From: CAXXHQ01 sp963665265
GTDB lineage: Bacteria; Planctomycetota; Planctomycetia; Pirellulales; Thermoguttaceae
Direction of reading: 5' to 3'
Assembly: GCA_963665265.2 (NCBI GenBank)
Contig: OY762224.2
Coordinates: 1,674,001 to 1,738,000 of the forward strand
DNA: 64,000 nucleotides
Each line of letters begins with the position of its first letter. Position 1 is the stretch's first letter. Below the pieces are notes generated by a model. It ran no database searches and was not told the DNA's origin. It worked only from the letters and a program-made list of their open reading frames with translations. The position numbers and the translations under genes were made by a program. Positions 1 through 8,116 of this stretch are shown piece after piece.

Positions 1-1334
1 TTGTACGTCGATTTGTCGCCCATCGCCATGAGCAATATCGGACCTTTGCGCTCGATTGGCCAGGAGTCAACCGCGCGAACGACCGCCAGTTGCACTTCGA
101 CGCTCGGATCTTGCAGAAATCTTTCGGCGACGGCGGCGGCTTCCGCGTTCGGAAAACGGGATAACGCTTGCGCGATCTTTTGTCGCACACGCCACGATGC
201 GTCGCCCGAGGCCTCCCAGAGCGGTTTCTCGAATTTGCACTCGACGAGCGCCGCAACGGCCGCAAGCCGCGTCGGTTCGGCGCGGTCTACGATCAATTCT
301 TTTAGCAGTTCTTTCGATTCCTCGTCGCCAATTAGACCAAGGCCGGCAATGGCCGACGAGCGAACCCGGAAATCGGCGTCATGCAACGCCGATTTTGCGT
401 GCGTAAAGGCCGCGGGATGTTTTTTCGCGGCCATCGTGCGCAGAGCTTGACCGCGCACCCGATAATCGGGATCGGCGCGAAGATCGACCGCTTCGACCGG
501 CAACTCCCCTTTTTCGCAGCGTTCCCAAGCCAAGAGGGCTTCGAGTCGAGGCTCCGGCCGCATCGCGCGCAACGCTTGAACGAATCGAACGTCGTCGGAG
601 GGCGATTCGCGTTTGGCCAAGGCGCGTATCAATTCGGCGTGCAGCTCGGCCATGTAGGGCGACTTCTTATCTTTGCGAACCGTGCCGTATTGATCGACCA
701 ATTCCTGCAAGCGGAGCGTCACCTCGTCGCTCCGCATCGCTTCGGCGTCGGCCGATTTTTTCGCTTTCTTCGTCGAGGCGGTTTCGGCCTCCGCAAGCGG
801 CTTTTCAACTTTCGGAAGCATGCCGATCGCTTCGACGGCGGCGCAACGCATCGGAAGCGGAACGTTCGGCGTGCGAACCAATTCGGCAAGCCGATCGAGC
901 CCCGCCGCGTCGCCGCGCTGCGCTAATGCGATAGCCGCGTTGGCCGAGACGTTCGCGTCCGAGTCTGCCAAAACGAGCCGCAAGTCGGGCCGCTTTTCGA
1001 CCGGGCGGCTGAGAACGTCGTCGAGTTGCGGATAGCGCCACCGCGTCTCGGACTCCTCGTCGACCGAGCGAATCCAAACGCAGCCGGCCAAATTCTTCGC
1101 GTCTCTTTCGGTGATCTTCGCCAAGACGGCGCGATCGACCGAAGTGAGCGGGGCAGGGGGGACGGGCGAAGATGACGCCTTTTCCTTCGGCCGCGAGGCG
1201 ATCGACTCTTCAGACGTTTCGGCGATCGCCTTAGACGCCGAATGATCGAACTGTCGGCAACCGGCGCAGAAAGACAGCCCGGCGAGAACGCAAAGCGTTA
1301 CGGCGACGTCGATTCCTTTTCGCGCGAGTTTCAT
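1..1334 (-). CDS. HEAT-repeat exported lipoprotein, C-terminus cut by window edge
   Basis: The minus-strand frame from the ATG at 1334 stays open to the window edge (444 codons), so the C-terminus is missing. The N-terminus has a short charged start, a hydrophobic stretch and Cys26 preceded by FCAG, a weak lipobox, so a lipoprotein anchored outside the cytoplasmic membrane is likely. The rest is made of alpha-helical repeats rich in Ala, Leu and Arg, with recurring 'ALAQRGD'-type segments typical of HEAT/armadillo solenoids, which serve as protein-binding scaffolds. It lies just downstream of a second HEAT protein in the same orientation (71 bp gap), so the two probably belong to one transcript. 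No enzymatic motif is seen. Function unknown. Confidence 0.75.
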   Translation of the reverse strand, partial: MKLARKGIDVAVTLCVLAGLSFCAGCRQFDHSASKAIAETSEESIASRPKEKASSSPVPPAPLTSVDRAVLAKITERDAKNLAGCVWIRSVDEESETRWRYPQLDDVLSRPVEKRPDLRLVLADSDANVSANAAIALAQRGDAAGLDRLAELVRTPNVPLPMRCAAVEAIGMLPKVEKPLAEAETASTKKAKKSADAEAMRSDEVTLRLQELVDQYGTVRKDKKSPYMAELHAELIRALAKRESPSDDVRFVQALRAMRPEPRLEALLAWERCEKGELPVEAVDLRADPDYRVRGQALRTMAAKKHPAAFTHAKSALHDADFRVRSSAIAGLGLIGDEESKELLKELIVDRAEPTRLAAVAALVECKFEKPLWEASGDASWRVRQKIAQALSRFPNAEAAAVAERFLQDPSVEVQLAVVRAVDSWPIERKGPILLMAMGDKSTY

Positions 1335-1404
1335 CAGGGCAATTCCGTTTGCCGGCGCTGAACTCAGGGGCCAAGACGCAACGAACGTGCGTCGGCGCTG
1401 TCGG

Positions 1405-2523
1405 TTATTTCAATTTTTCGCGAATCTTTTCGATCTGCGACTCCGACGGCTCTTTCTCGGCGGCCGTCGAAAGTTCTTTGATCGGCTCTTGCAGGGCGGA
1501 GACGCTTTTTGCGCTACCGAGTCCGCCGAGCGCGGCCAACGCCGCGTCGGTGCAGGTCTTAATGCGTCGCCGCGAAATCGGCTCGCTCTTTTTCACTTCG
1601 GCCAATTCTCGATCGCAAACGTTACGGACGAATGCGCGAAGCGCATCGGTCAATACGTCGACCTTCACGCCCGTGCTCTCTTCGTACTTGATCTGCGAGA
1701 GCGCTTCGACGGCGGCGGTACGCGAGAGAAGCGAAGACTTTTCGTCGCCGATCAACTCGGCCAGTTTGTGAAGGGCCGCGCCGTTTTCGCCCGCAGTACG
1801 CAAAGCGCCGAGCGTTTGGGCCGCTTGCAGTCGCATCCATACTTTGTCGGGCGTCGATTCGTCGCTCTCGGAAATCCGCTTCAACGCGGCGTCGAGAACT
1901 TGTTTTTTCGCCTCGGCTTTTTCAAAAGGTAACGCCGCATGTCGGGCGAGACCGACCCATGCCGCCACTTTCACCGCGTCAAGTTGATCTTTGTCGCCGA
2001 TCGTCGCAAGAAGGATCGCCAGCGCCTCGGGCGAAGGCGTCGGCGATTCGCTCCCCGAAACGTCCTTCGCGTTCAGTTCGCCGATGGCGAGCATGGCGTT
2101 GACGCGCGAGGCCGGATGGTAATTTCCTTTGACGATCTTCGTCAGACTCTCAAGCGATTGTTTGACGAGAGCCTCGTGGACGACGTTCTTGTCCTTCAGA
2201 CTGATCAATTGATTGCGGAGCGCCTTGCGATAGGCGGTAAGATCTTGCAGATTCGCCGAGACCGTCCAACGCGGAAAATAGTAATTCGTGAAGTACTTCT
2301 CAAAGACCTGCGCATCGGAAATCTTGTTGTCTCGCCCCATGGCGCCGACGGCCGGTTGTGCGGTTCGCTTCAACCCTTCATCGACGGGGTCTTCCGTGTA
2401 CGACTCGGCGAACGCTCGGCCGGCAAAAAGGCATAAAACGCCCGCCAGAACCAGGCCCAACGCAAACAGCGAGACCAAGCGATTCGTGACTGGACGCAAT
2501 GAAGTAAGTTGTTTTGCAGACAT
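1405..2523 (-). CDS. Secreted HEAT-repeat protein
   Basis: This 372-residue protein starts MSAKQLTSL and has an early hydrophobic segment (about residues 15-36) ending in GRAFAES, a good signal peptidase I site. An ATG 45 bp further upstream (2568) is also possible, but the shorter form places the signal peptide more naturally. The mature part is helical, with HEAT-like units ('AAQTLGALRTAGENGAALHKL', 'AAVEALSQI', 'AALAALGGLGS'), and ends in a Glu/Lys-rich tail. It is likely a periplasmic scaffold that works with the adjacent HEAT lipoprotein. HEAT pairs of this kind are common in planctomycetes; no specific function can be assigned. Confidence 0.8.
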   Translation of the reverse strand: MSAKQLTSLRPVTNRLVSLFALGLVLAGVLCLFAGRAFAESYTEDPVDEGLKRTAQPAVGAMGRDNKISDAQVFEKYFTNYYFPRWTVSANLQDLTAYRKALRNQLISLKDKNVVHEALVKQSLESLTKIVKGNYHPASRVNAMLAIGELNAKDVSGSESPTPSPEALAILLATIGDKDQLDAVKVAAWVGLARHAALPFEKAEAKKQVLDAALKRISESDESTPDKVWMRLQAAQTLGALRTAGENGAALHKLAELIGDEKSSLLSRTAAVEALSQIKYEESTGVKVDVLTDALRAFVRNVCDRELAEVKKSEPISRRRIKTCTDAALAALGGLGSAKSVSALQEPIKELSTAAEKEPSESQIEKIREKLK

Positions 2524-2719
2524 GAGTTTTGCCGTGAATCCGCTTCGCGATTTTGATAAAGAACGCATCCTATATAGGCTAACAACGTTTACGCGGACCT
2601 GTCAAGTTGCAGGGATTGTTCCGGTCAAACTGCTCAACCGCGCGGAAATGCTAATTTGGGCTGCGTATGGTACGAAAAATCGACCGCCTCAGCCAGATCA
2701 ATCCGAAAGTAGGGGGACG

Positions 2720-2846
2720 ATATTCCTCGTTACCAGGCTCCGCCTAGTAACGCACTGCGTTGCAGGGCTCTTCCGTGCTGGAGCTCGCAAAGTCGGCGAG
2801 GCGGAGCCTCGAACTTAGCCGGTTCCCAGGCAGGAGCCTAGGAACC
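2720..2846. repeat. Cluster of three short hairpins (CCAGGCtccGCCTgg type)
   Basis: Three imperfect palindromes lie between the HEAT gene and the ABC permease: GTTACcAGGC/GCCTaGTAAC at 2729-2751, GAGGC/GCCTC at 2799-2811 and GGTTCCcAGGC/GCCTaGGAACC at 2821-2846. The same sequence type recurs at 50601-50648. They look like interspersed extragenic palindromes and may also act as mRNA ends for the flanking minus-strand genes. The remainder of 2524-2858 shows no gene. Confidence 0.55.
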
Positions 2847-2858
2847 AGGGCAATCCAG

Positions 2859-3704
2859 CTACTGCCCGCGCCAGAACCGCCCCGAAAGAGCGACGACCAA
2901 GTAGACGAACCCGGCAAGGAGAATGATCGTTGGACCGCAAGATAAGTCGTATGAATCACTTACGGCAATTCCTGCGACGATCGTTACCGCGCAGACGACC
3001 GTCGAAATGGCCATCATTTGCCAAAGCCGTCGGGAAAACTGGCTGGCCACGGCGGCCGGCAGCGTCAGTAGGGCGATGATCAGAACGACGCCCACGATGC
3101 GAACCATCAGGACGACGGTCAGGGCGGTAATGGTCAGCAGGAGCAGGTAATAAAACTTGACCTGAACGCCGCGAAGCTCGGCAAACTCCTCGTCAAAGCA
3201 GAGGGCCAGGAATTTGTTGTAGAAACCCAGCCCGACGAGGATTACCGCCGCGTCTAGCCCGAGAACCAAATACAGATCGCCGGGCGAGATCAACAAAATG
3301 CTCCCGAAGAGATAGCTCATCGGATCGACGGCGACCGGCGCCTTGGCCAAGAGCAGCAGTCCGACGGCCATGCCGATCGACCAGACCGCGCTGATGACGG
3401 TGTCCTCGCGCTGCTTGGCGTAAAGGCTGACCAGTCCGATCACAACGGCCGAGACGACGGCGGCGACCAGCGCGCCGAGGATCGGATCGCACCACGGCCA
3501 ATCGAAGGTCTTTTGCAAATAGATCGCGGCGCCGATCCCGCCTAGCACGCAGTGCGAAATGGCGGCGGCGATGTAGCTGATTCTTCGCGCCACGACGTAC
3601 GAGCCGACGATGCCGAGCGCAACGCTCGACAACACGCCGATCAATAGCGTGTAACGCAGCGACGGGTCGCTAGGATCGATTAATGCGGCGTAAAATTCGG
3701 TCAT
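2859..3704 (-). CDS. Metal (Zn/Mn/Fe) ABC transporter permease, ZnuB/TroC family
   Basis: This 281-residue, highly hydrophobic protein has about eight membrane segments. Family hallmarks include 'VARRISYIAAAISHCVLGGIG' near residues 40-60, 'DPMSYLFGSILLIS' in the middle, and the C-terminal 'LLTLPAAVASQFSRRLWQM'. It forms the membrane channel of an ABC-3 type divalent-metal importer. The ATG at 3704 (MTEFYAAL) is preferred to the upstream TTG at 3713. The matching ATPase gene lies upstream at 4198-4953, but a 490-bp repeat array separates the two, which is unusual for a pair normally sharing an operon. No substrate-binding lipoprotein gene is in the window, so the metal cannot be named. Confidence 0.92.
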   Translation of the reverse strand: MTEFYAALIDPSDPSLRYTLLIGVLSSVALGIVGSYVVARRISYIAAAISHCVLGGIGAAIYLQKTFDWPWCDPILGALVAAVVSAVVIGLVSLYAKQREDTVISAVWSIGMAVGLLLLAKAPVAVDPMSYLFGSILLISPGDLYLVLGLDAAVILVGLGFYNKFLALCFDEEFAELRGVQVKFYYLLLLTITALTVVLMVRIVGVVLIIALLTLPAAVASQFSRRLWQMMAISTVVCAVTIVAGIAVSDSYDLSCGPTIILLAGFVYLVVALSGRFWRGQ

Positions 3705-3714
3705 TTTCGGCAAC

Positions 3715-4186
3715 TAATTCACCGCAAAGGCGCAAAGAATGCGAAGGATTTTTATGTATGTCTTCTTTGCGCTCTCAGCGTCTTAGCGGTTCAATCTTTC
3801 ATTTGAAATCTACGGACAGTTTTCACCGCAGAGGCGCGGAGGTCGCTGAGACGGACAGGTTTGGTTTTGTCTTCTCTGCGCACTCGGCGTCTCAGCGGTT
3901 TAACCTTTTTTTGAATTCATTCGGGCATATTCACCGCAAAGGCGCAAAGAACGCGAAGGATTTTTATCAAATGTCTTCTTAGCGTCTTAGCGGTTTATAT
4001 CTCTTGTTTGAGTTCTTAGGATAATTTTTACCACGGAGGCACAGAGGGCACGGAGAGCGTAAAGGCTAGACAGGATTTACATAATGTACATGATTTGCGA
4101 AATAATTATTCTGTAAATCTTGTTAATCCTGTCAAAAAAACTCTGCGCTCTCAGCGTCTCAGCGGTGCAATTCTTTTTTTGGAATC
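3715..4186. repeat. Array of four family-A long hairpins, one carrying a nested B element
   Basis: Four copies of an imperfect inverted repeat sit here in tandem. The left arm reads like TTCACCGCAAAGGCGCAAAG or CACCGCAGAGGCGCGGAGG and the right arm like CTCAGCGTCTTAGCGGTTCAA. Units lie at about 3718-3795, 3822-3902, 3940-4000 and 4030-4170. Short linkers resembling TTTGAAATCTACGGACAG join some of them. The fourth unit contains a second palindrome (4069-4133) with ends GACAGGATTTACA and AATCCTGTC. The array fills the whole gap between the metal ABC permease and ATPase genes and carries no gene of its own; translations across it are artefacts. Confidence 0.85.
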
Positions 4187-4197
4187 TTTTGCGGCCT

Positions 4198-4953
4198 TTA
4201 TCCATGCTTGTGCCCATGTTCTACCAGGCGGACGTGCTGCCCGTAGATGTCGTGGATGTTTTCGCCGGTCAGTTGTTGCGTGGGATGAACGACCACTTGC
4301 CGGTTCACGCAGATGACTTTTTCGACCAAGTTCGAGACGAATCCGAGGTCGTGCGAGACCATCACGACGGCCATCTTTTCGTTCAGCTTGCGGAGCAGGT
4401 CGAGCATCTGATTTTCGACGAGCGTATCGACGTTCGAGGTCGGCTCGTCGAGCAGGAGCAAGGCCGGATCGCCGCACAGCGCCCGGGCGATCAACGTTCT
4501 CTGGCGTTGCCCGCCCGAGAGCGAGGCGAATTGCCGTCGGGCGAAATCCTCCACGCCGACCTGTCGGAGCGCTTCCCAGGCGGCGGCCCTGTCCTCGGCC
4601 GAGCGCCAGCCAAGCTGACCGCGCCAGCCAGGTTGTCCTAGCCGTCCCATCAAAACGACGTCCAAGACCGTGGCGGGAAACTGCGGGTCGTACAGCAAAT
4701 GTTGCGGCATGTAGCCGATCTTCTGTCGTGCGTCGTGCGGCGATTGCCCGAAAACGTGGATCGTCCCTTCGCTCGGCCGAAGCACGCCGAGGATTAGCTT
4801 TAACAACGTGGTTTTGCCGCCCCCGTTCGGCCCGACAATGCAGATCGCCTCGCGCGGATAGACCGCGAACGTCGCCTCTTCCAAGACGGGAACGGTCCCG
4901 TAGGAGAAGCGAACGCGGTCGAAGGCGATGATAGGTCGGGCTTGTTCGGGCAT
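4198..4953 (-). CDS. Metal ABC transporter ATP-binding protein, ZnuC/MntB-like
   Basis: This 251-residue ABC ATPase energises uptake through the permease encoded at 2859-3704. Visible motifs are Walker A GPNGGGKTT (about residues 40-48), a Q-loop in 'GYMPQ', signature LSGGQRQR, Walker B LLLLDEPT, and the switch His in 'MVSHD'. The C-terminus is His-rich (HGHKHG), compatible with metal sensing or binding; that role is an inference. The start ATG at 4953 gives the normal family length. The long hairpin array follows the stop codon at once, so transcription to the permease must cross it if the two are still co-transcribed. Confidence 0.95.
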   Translation of the reverse strand: MPEQARPIIAFDRVRFSYGTVPVLEEATFAVYPREAICIVGPNGGGKTTLLKLILGVLRPSEGTIHVFGQSPHDARQKIGYMPQHLLYDPQFPATVLDVVLMGRLGQPGWRGQLGWRSAEDRAAAWEALRQVGVEDFARRQFASLSGGQRQRTLIARALCGDPALLLLDEPTSNVDTLVENQMLDLLRKLNEKMAVVMVSHDLGFVSNLVEKVICVNRQVVVHPTQQLTGENIHDIYGQHVRLVEHGHKHG

Positions 4954-4965
4954 TCTTGAAACCGG

Positions 4966-5052
4966 TTTTTTTCACCGCAGAGGCGCGGAGGTCGCTGAGT
5001 CGGACAATTTTAGTTTTTATCTTCTTTGCGCTCTCTGCGTCTCAACGGTTTA
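4966..5052. repeat. Family-A hairpin abutting the 3' end of the GxxExxY gene
   Basis: One complete unit has a left arm starting CACCGCAGAGGCGCGGAGG and a right arm ending CTCTGCGTCTCAACGGTTTAA. The right arm overlaps the last codons of the GxxExxY gene, so gene and repeat are directly joined. The unit occupies the gap between the ABC ATPase start and the GxxExxY stop. Confidence 0.85.
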
Positions 5053-5430
5053 ATTCTCTTCTTTGTAATTATTGACGATGCGTTTGATTCCGTCTTTCAG
5101 AACGGGCGTGTTAAAATTGATGAGAAGTCCAATTTGCCGGTGTGAAAGTTTTAAGTAGGTCAACAATTGGGCTTCGTGGATCGGCAGCAGCTTGTCGACG
5201 GATTTAAGTTCAACGATGATCGAATCATCGACGACGATGTCCATTTTATATCCGCAGTCCAATCGCACGTCCTTGTATTCCACAGGCAGATCGACTTGGC
5301 GTTGGAAAGGAATCTCTTGCAGGGCTAATTCACGACAAAGGCATTGTTCGTAGGCGGATTCGAGCAACCCTGGGCCGAGCGCTTTATGCACTTCAATGGC
5401 GGCGCCGATGATTTTCCCTGTATCCATCAT
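5050..5430 (-). CDS. GxxExxY family protein (PD-(D/E)xK-like nuclease fold)
   Basis: This 126-residue protein begins MMDTGKIIGAAIEVHKALG, followed by the family-defining G-L-L-E-S-A-Y (GxxExxY) motif near residue 25. Later 'CGYKMDIVVDD' and 'IIVELKSV' give the D...ExK pattern of restriction-endonuclease-like folds, and 'LLTYLKLSH..IGLLINF' is also typical. The length matches the family (about 125). ATG 5430 follows a weak GAGA site; the TTG at 5451 is less likely. Cellular role is not established. The gene is bounded on both sides by family-A hairpins that occur many times in this window, suggesting gene and hairpins form one element; this is an inference. Confidence 0.93.
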   Translation of the reverse strand: MMDTGKIIGAAIEVHKALGPGLLESAYEQCLCRELALQEIPFQRQVDLPVEYKDVRLDCGYKMDIVVDDSIIVELKSVDKLLPIHEAQLLTYLKLSHRQIGLLINFNTPVLKDGIKRIVNNYKEEN

Positions 5431-5455
5431 TTGTTTCTCGCTTTTTTGCAAGAAG

Positions 5456-6170
5456 TTTTTTACCGCAGAGTCGGACCTTTTCTTTTGTTTCTCTGCGCAC
5501 TCTGCGTCTCAGCGGTTCAACCTTTTGTTTGAATTCTTGGGATGGTTATTCACCGCAGAGGCGCGGAGGTCGCTGAGACGGACAGGTTTTAGTTTTGCTT
5601 TCTCTGCGCTCTCAGCGTCTCAGCGGTGCAATTCTCTTCTTTGAAATCTACGGACAGTTTTCACCGCAAAGGCGCAAAGAACGCGAAGACGGACAAAAAA
5701 TGGACAGGATTTACATGATGAACAGGATTCAGAAAAACATAAATTCTGTAAATCTTGTTAATCCTGTCTAAAAAACTCTGCGCACTCGGCGTCTCAGCGG
5801 TGCAATCTTTCGCTTGAAATCTACGGACAATTTTTACCGCAAAGGCGCAAAGAACGCGAAGGATTTATATCAAATGTTTTCTTTGCACTCTTAGCGTCTT
5901 TGCGGTTCAACCTTTCGTTTGAATTCATTCGGGCATATTCACCGCAGAGGCGCGGAGGTCGCAGAGTCGGACAATTTTAGTTTTTGTCTTCTTTGCGCTC
6001 TCAGCGTCTCAGCGGTGCAATTCTCTTCTTTGAAATCTACGGACAGTTTTCACCGCAGAGGCGCGGAGGACACAAAGGAAGGATGAGGGATGAATTATGA
6101 AGGATCGCGACTTTCATCCTTCACCCCTCCTCCTTCATCCTTTGCTTTCCGAGTCTCGGCGGTGAACTAT
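5456..6170. repeat. Array of about six family-A hairpins with nested B and C elements
   Basis: Units lie at about 5460-5520, 5549-5632, 5661-5805, 5836-5910, 5940-6020 and 6051-6168. Each has a CACCGCAGAGGCGCGGAGG-type left arm and a CTCAGCGTCTCAGCGGTGCAA-type right arm, with linkers resembling GAAATCTACGGACAG. The third carries a B element (5703-5767, ends GACAGGATT and AATCCTGTC). The last carries a C element (6075-6144, GGATGAGGGATGAA paired with TTCATCCTTCACCCC). Nothing gene-like is present. Confidence 0.85.
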
Positions 6171-6201
6171 TTGCGAGTAGTCATTTTAGACGGGGCGCAA
6201 G

Positions 6202-6239
6202 AAAAACAACAGGCCGACGTTCGTGTCGTCGGCCTGTTG
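6202..6239 (-). terminator. Rho-independent terminator after the PEP-CTERM gene
   Basis: CAACAGGCCGACG and CGTCGGCCTGTTG form a perfect 13-bp stem with a 7-nt loop. On the minus strand it is followed by TTTTT, as expected for an intrinsic terminator. It lies about 50 bp after the stop codon of the PEP-CTERM gene at 6288-6950. Confidence 0.85.
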
Positions 6240-6287
6240 AAATTTATCAAGATGTCGTTTTAACGCGAATCTTGTATGGAGGACAAA

Positions 6288-6950
6288 TTACTTGCGGCGA
6301 CGGATGGCCAAGAGAGCCAAACCGCCCATGCCGAGCATGACCAACGTGGCTGGCTCAGGAACGGCGGACAAACTGACAGCTCCGCCCGTGGAAATCGTAC
6401 CGGTCGTGCCAGTCTTGGCCGCGCCATCTTCGGTGAAGGACGAAGCGGTGGCTCCGGTCTTACGCAAGAAGTCGACTGTCGTAGCCGTTTGACTCGAAAC
6501 GGCGCCAGCGGTCCACGTGAAGGTGTACAGCAACTGGGCATTAGCGGCACCAGAAGCGGTGGTGGTCAAAGAAGAACGAGCGGCAAACGACTGAATTTCC
6601 TTATCGCCAGTTGTAGCATCGGCAGTCAACGTACCAACAGAGTACGTACCAGTCGCCCAAGTGGACTCAAGAGTGCCAAGAGCCATATTGCCCTTGACTC
6701 CGCCCAAAGTCTCTTCAAAGCTACCTTGGATGCTTTGGAACTTATCGTTTGTCAAATCGGTATCGGTACCAACCACGTAACCATAAACGCTGAACGTGAC
6801 GACAGAGCCAGTACCCACTTTAACGGTCTTGCTGTCAACAAGCGTTCCGCCTGTAACGGCCGTCGCTCGAACGTCGATGACGAGGCTGGCAAACGAACTG
6901 GACGCGACGCACAGGGCCGCGATCATCGCTAGAACAAAACTCTTTTTCAT
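6288..6950 (-). CDS. PEP-CTERM sorted secreted protein
   Basis: This 220-residue protein has an N-terminal signal peptide (MKKSFVLAMIAAL...SSSFAS) and a C-terminal sorting signal: VPEPAT near residue 197, a hydrophobic helix, and RRRK at the end. Such tails are recognised by exosortase, and the mature protein goes to the cell surface or matrix. The middle part is Thr/Ser/Gly-rich and beta-prone; no enzyme motif is seen. AGGAG lies 5 nt before the ATG. It follows a second PEP-CTERM gene with a 56-bp gap and ends in a strong terminator, so the two probably form one operon. No exosortase gene is in this window. Confidence 0.93.
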   Translation of the reverse strand: MKKSFVLAMIAALCVASSSFASLVIDVRATAVTGGTLVDSKTVKVGTGSVVTFSVYGYVVGTDTDLTNDKFQSIQGSFEETLGGVKGNMALGTLESTWATGTYSVGTLTADATTGDKEIQSFAARSSLTTTASGAANAQLLYTFTWTAGAVSSQTATTVDFLRKTGATASSFTEDGAAKTGTTGTISTGGAVSLSAVPEPATLVMLGMGGLALLAIRRRK

Positions 6951-7006
6951 GAAAAACTCCTAAAGTTGATGAAGAAAAGAAGAGGTTATTTTGCAAATTG
7001 AAACGA

Positions 7007-7681
7007 CTAACGAACCTTTTTTCGGAAGCCGAGGAGCAAACCGCATGCGGCGCCGCCCAGCAAGACAACCGTGGAAGGCTCCGGAACAGCGACGGCCGAC
7101 GCAGCGACTCCAGTCGATCCCAAAGTGTTTACAGTATTGTCAATCCAGAAATAGTCGTCAGCGTTGATAACGCCGTTGTAGTCAAAATCGCCAGTGGCCC
7201 ATGTAATCGTCGGGCTGCCGCCGGTCGACATCTGGTTGACGGTATCGTCAATGTAAAAATAGTCGTCCGCGTTAACCACGCCGTTGAGATCGGCGTCGCC
7301 CAGATAGGTGGACAACAAAAGAGTACTCGCGGATGTCACTGTTTGGCCATGGAAAGTACTGTAGCCAAGCGTGTTCAAAGCGTAGTCGCCAGTCATGGCG
7401 CCGACGCCGACGATACCCGAAGAGATGTCAGTCGGCTTAATACCGTTAAGATCCCAACCATTACCATCGCAAGCGTGACTGACATAGCCATACACTGTAC
7501 CTGAAGCGGTGGTGGCAACATACCCATAGGCACCATGGTCGAGCAAAATATTGTCGGTGCTGGTCATAACGAGGTTGTTGACGGCAAACCCAGCTGTGTA
7601 GCGATTTGTGGCCGCGTTGGCCGTGCCGGCGCTCATCGCCAATAGAGCTGCTACGCAGAGCAGCGTCTTATTTAATTTCAT
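7007..7681 (-). CDS. PEP-CTERM protein with two dockerin-like Ca loops
   Basis: This 224-residue exported protein has a signal peptide ending TANAATN. Two copies of a dockerin/EF-hand-like loop, GDADLNGVVNADDYF and GDFDYNGVINADDYF, lie about 40 residues apart near residues 128 and 165. VPEPST, a hydrophobic helix and basic end FRKKVR close the protein. The paired D-x-D-x-N-G-x-V-x-x-x-D loops should bind calcium and could mediate protein-protein docking. The first half has no recognised domain. The ATG at 7681 is preceded by GGAGGAAATTCGGT. An unusual structured leader lies upstream (7790-7905). Confidence 0.93.
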   Translation of the reverse strand: MKLNKTLLCVAALLAMSAGTANAATNRYTAGFAVNNLVMTSTDNILLDHGAYGYVATTASGTVYGYVSHACDGNGWDLNGIKPTDISSGIVGVGAMTGDYALNTLGYSTFHGQTVTSASTLLLSTYLGDADLNGVVNADDYFYIDDTVNQMSTGGSPTITWATGDFDYNGVINADDYFWIDNTVNTLGSTGVAASAVAVPEPSTVVLLGGAACGLLLGFRKKVR

Positions 7682-7789
7682 ACCGAATTTCCTCCATACA
7701 AATGTGAAGCAGAACGAGTGTTGGTTGAAGAAGGAGTTTTGGAGTTAAAGCCCAAAAACTGTCCATAGGTGACGTTTCTAGTAAACTGC

Positions 7790-7905
7790 CTACCTCCTTT
7801 CGCGAATGGGACCCATTCGCCGCAAAGAGCCTGATCGGAGGCGCGTCCTGCAGTCGTCTTCCCGGATGGCGCCGAAACGCCAAGACTTCCGCTGACAATT
7901 CCCAC
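7790..7905 (-). promoter_or_regulatory. Structured 5' leader of the PEP-CTERM operon, unidentified
   Basis: On the minus strand this stretch contains a near-perfect palindrome (GCGAATGGG-A-CCCATTCGC, 7802-7820). It also has a hairpin GTCTTGGCG...CGCC...AAGAC, and a GCCTCC segment able to pair with GGAGGTAGGC further 3'. It lies 110-220 nt before the dockerin/PEP-CTERM start codon. It could be a cis-regulatory RNA or an operator. It does not match a riboswitch class I can name. Confidence 0.35.
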
Positions 7906-7988
7906 GATAACAAGCCCAATCCAAAATATCAAGCATTTTGCCTAAAGTTTCGCGGATTTCTCCGCAGCAGTTCCCGCAAATTACTATT

Positions 7989-8116
7989 TCACCACCAAGA
8001 CACGAAGGCACACAGTTCGGAAAAGGATGAAGGACGAGGGATGAAATATCGCGGCAATTCGCGATTAAAATTTATCCCATTCCCCCTTTCTTGGTGTCTT
8101 TGTGTCTTGGTGGTGA
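7989..8116. repeat. Family-A variant hairpin (CACCACCAAGACACGAAGG type)
   Basis: The arms CACCACCAAGACACGAAGGC and CTTTGTGTCTTGGTGGTG are strongly complementary. Between them is a C-type AAGGATGAAGGACGAGGGATGA segment. This is a divergent member of the same hairpin superfamily. The following 8117-8564 is AT-richer non-coding DNA in which I see no gene. Confidence 0.75.

Noticed and set aside
1..926. Plus-strand ORFs at the left edge
   Set aside because: They are antisense to the open minus-strand HEAT frame, which has a coherent lipoprotein start at 1334.
3683..6200. Short plus-strand ORFs rich in RRG, HRRGAE or SLRSQRLSG peptides
   Set aside because: They are translations of the hairpin repeats, repeated in several frames, without ribosome-binding sites.
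7790..7905. Cobalamin or GEMM riboswitch
   Set aside because: CCGGGAAGACG and GGACGCGCC recall parts of these classes, but the rest of either consensus is missing.
7678..7932. 84-codon minus-strand ORF overlapping the PEP-CTERM start
   Set aside because: It begins at a TTG with no ribosome-binding site and covers the structured leader; probably not coding.
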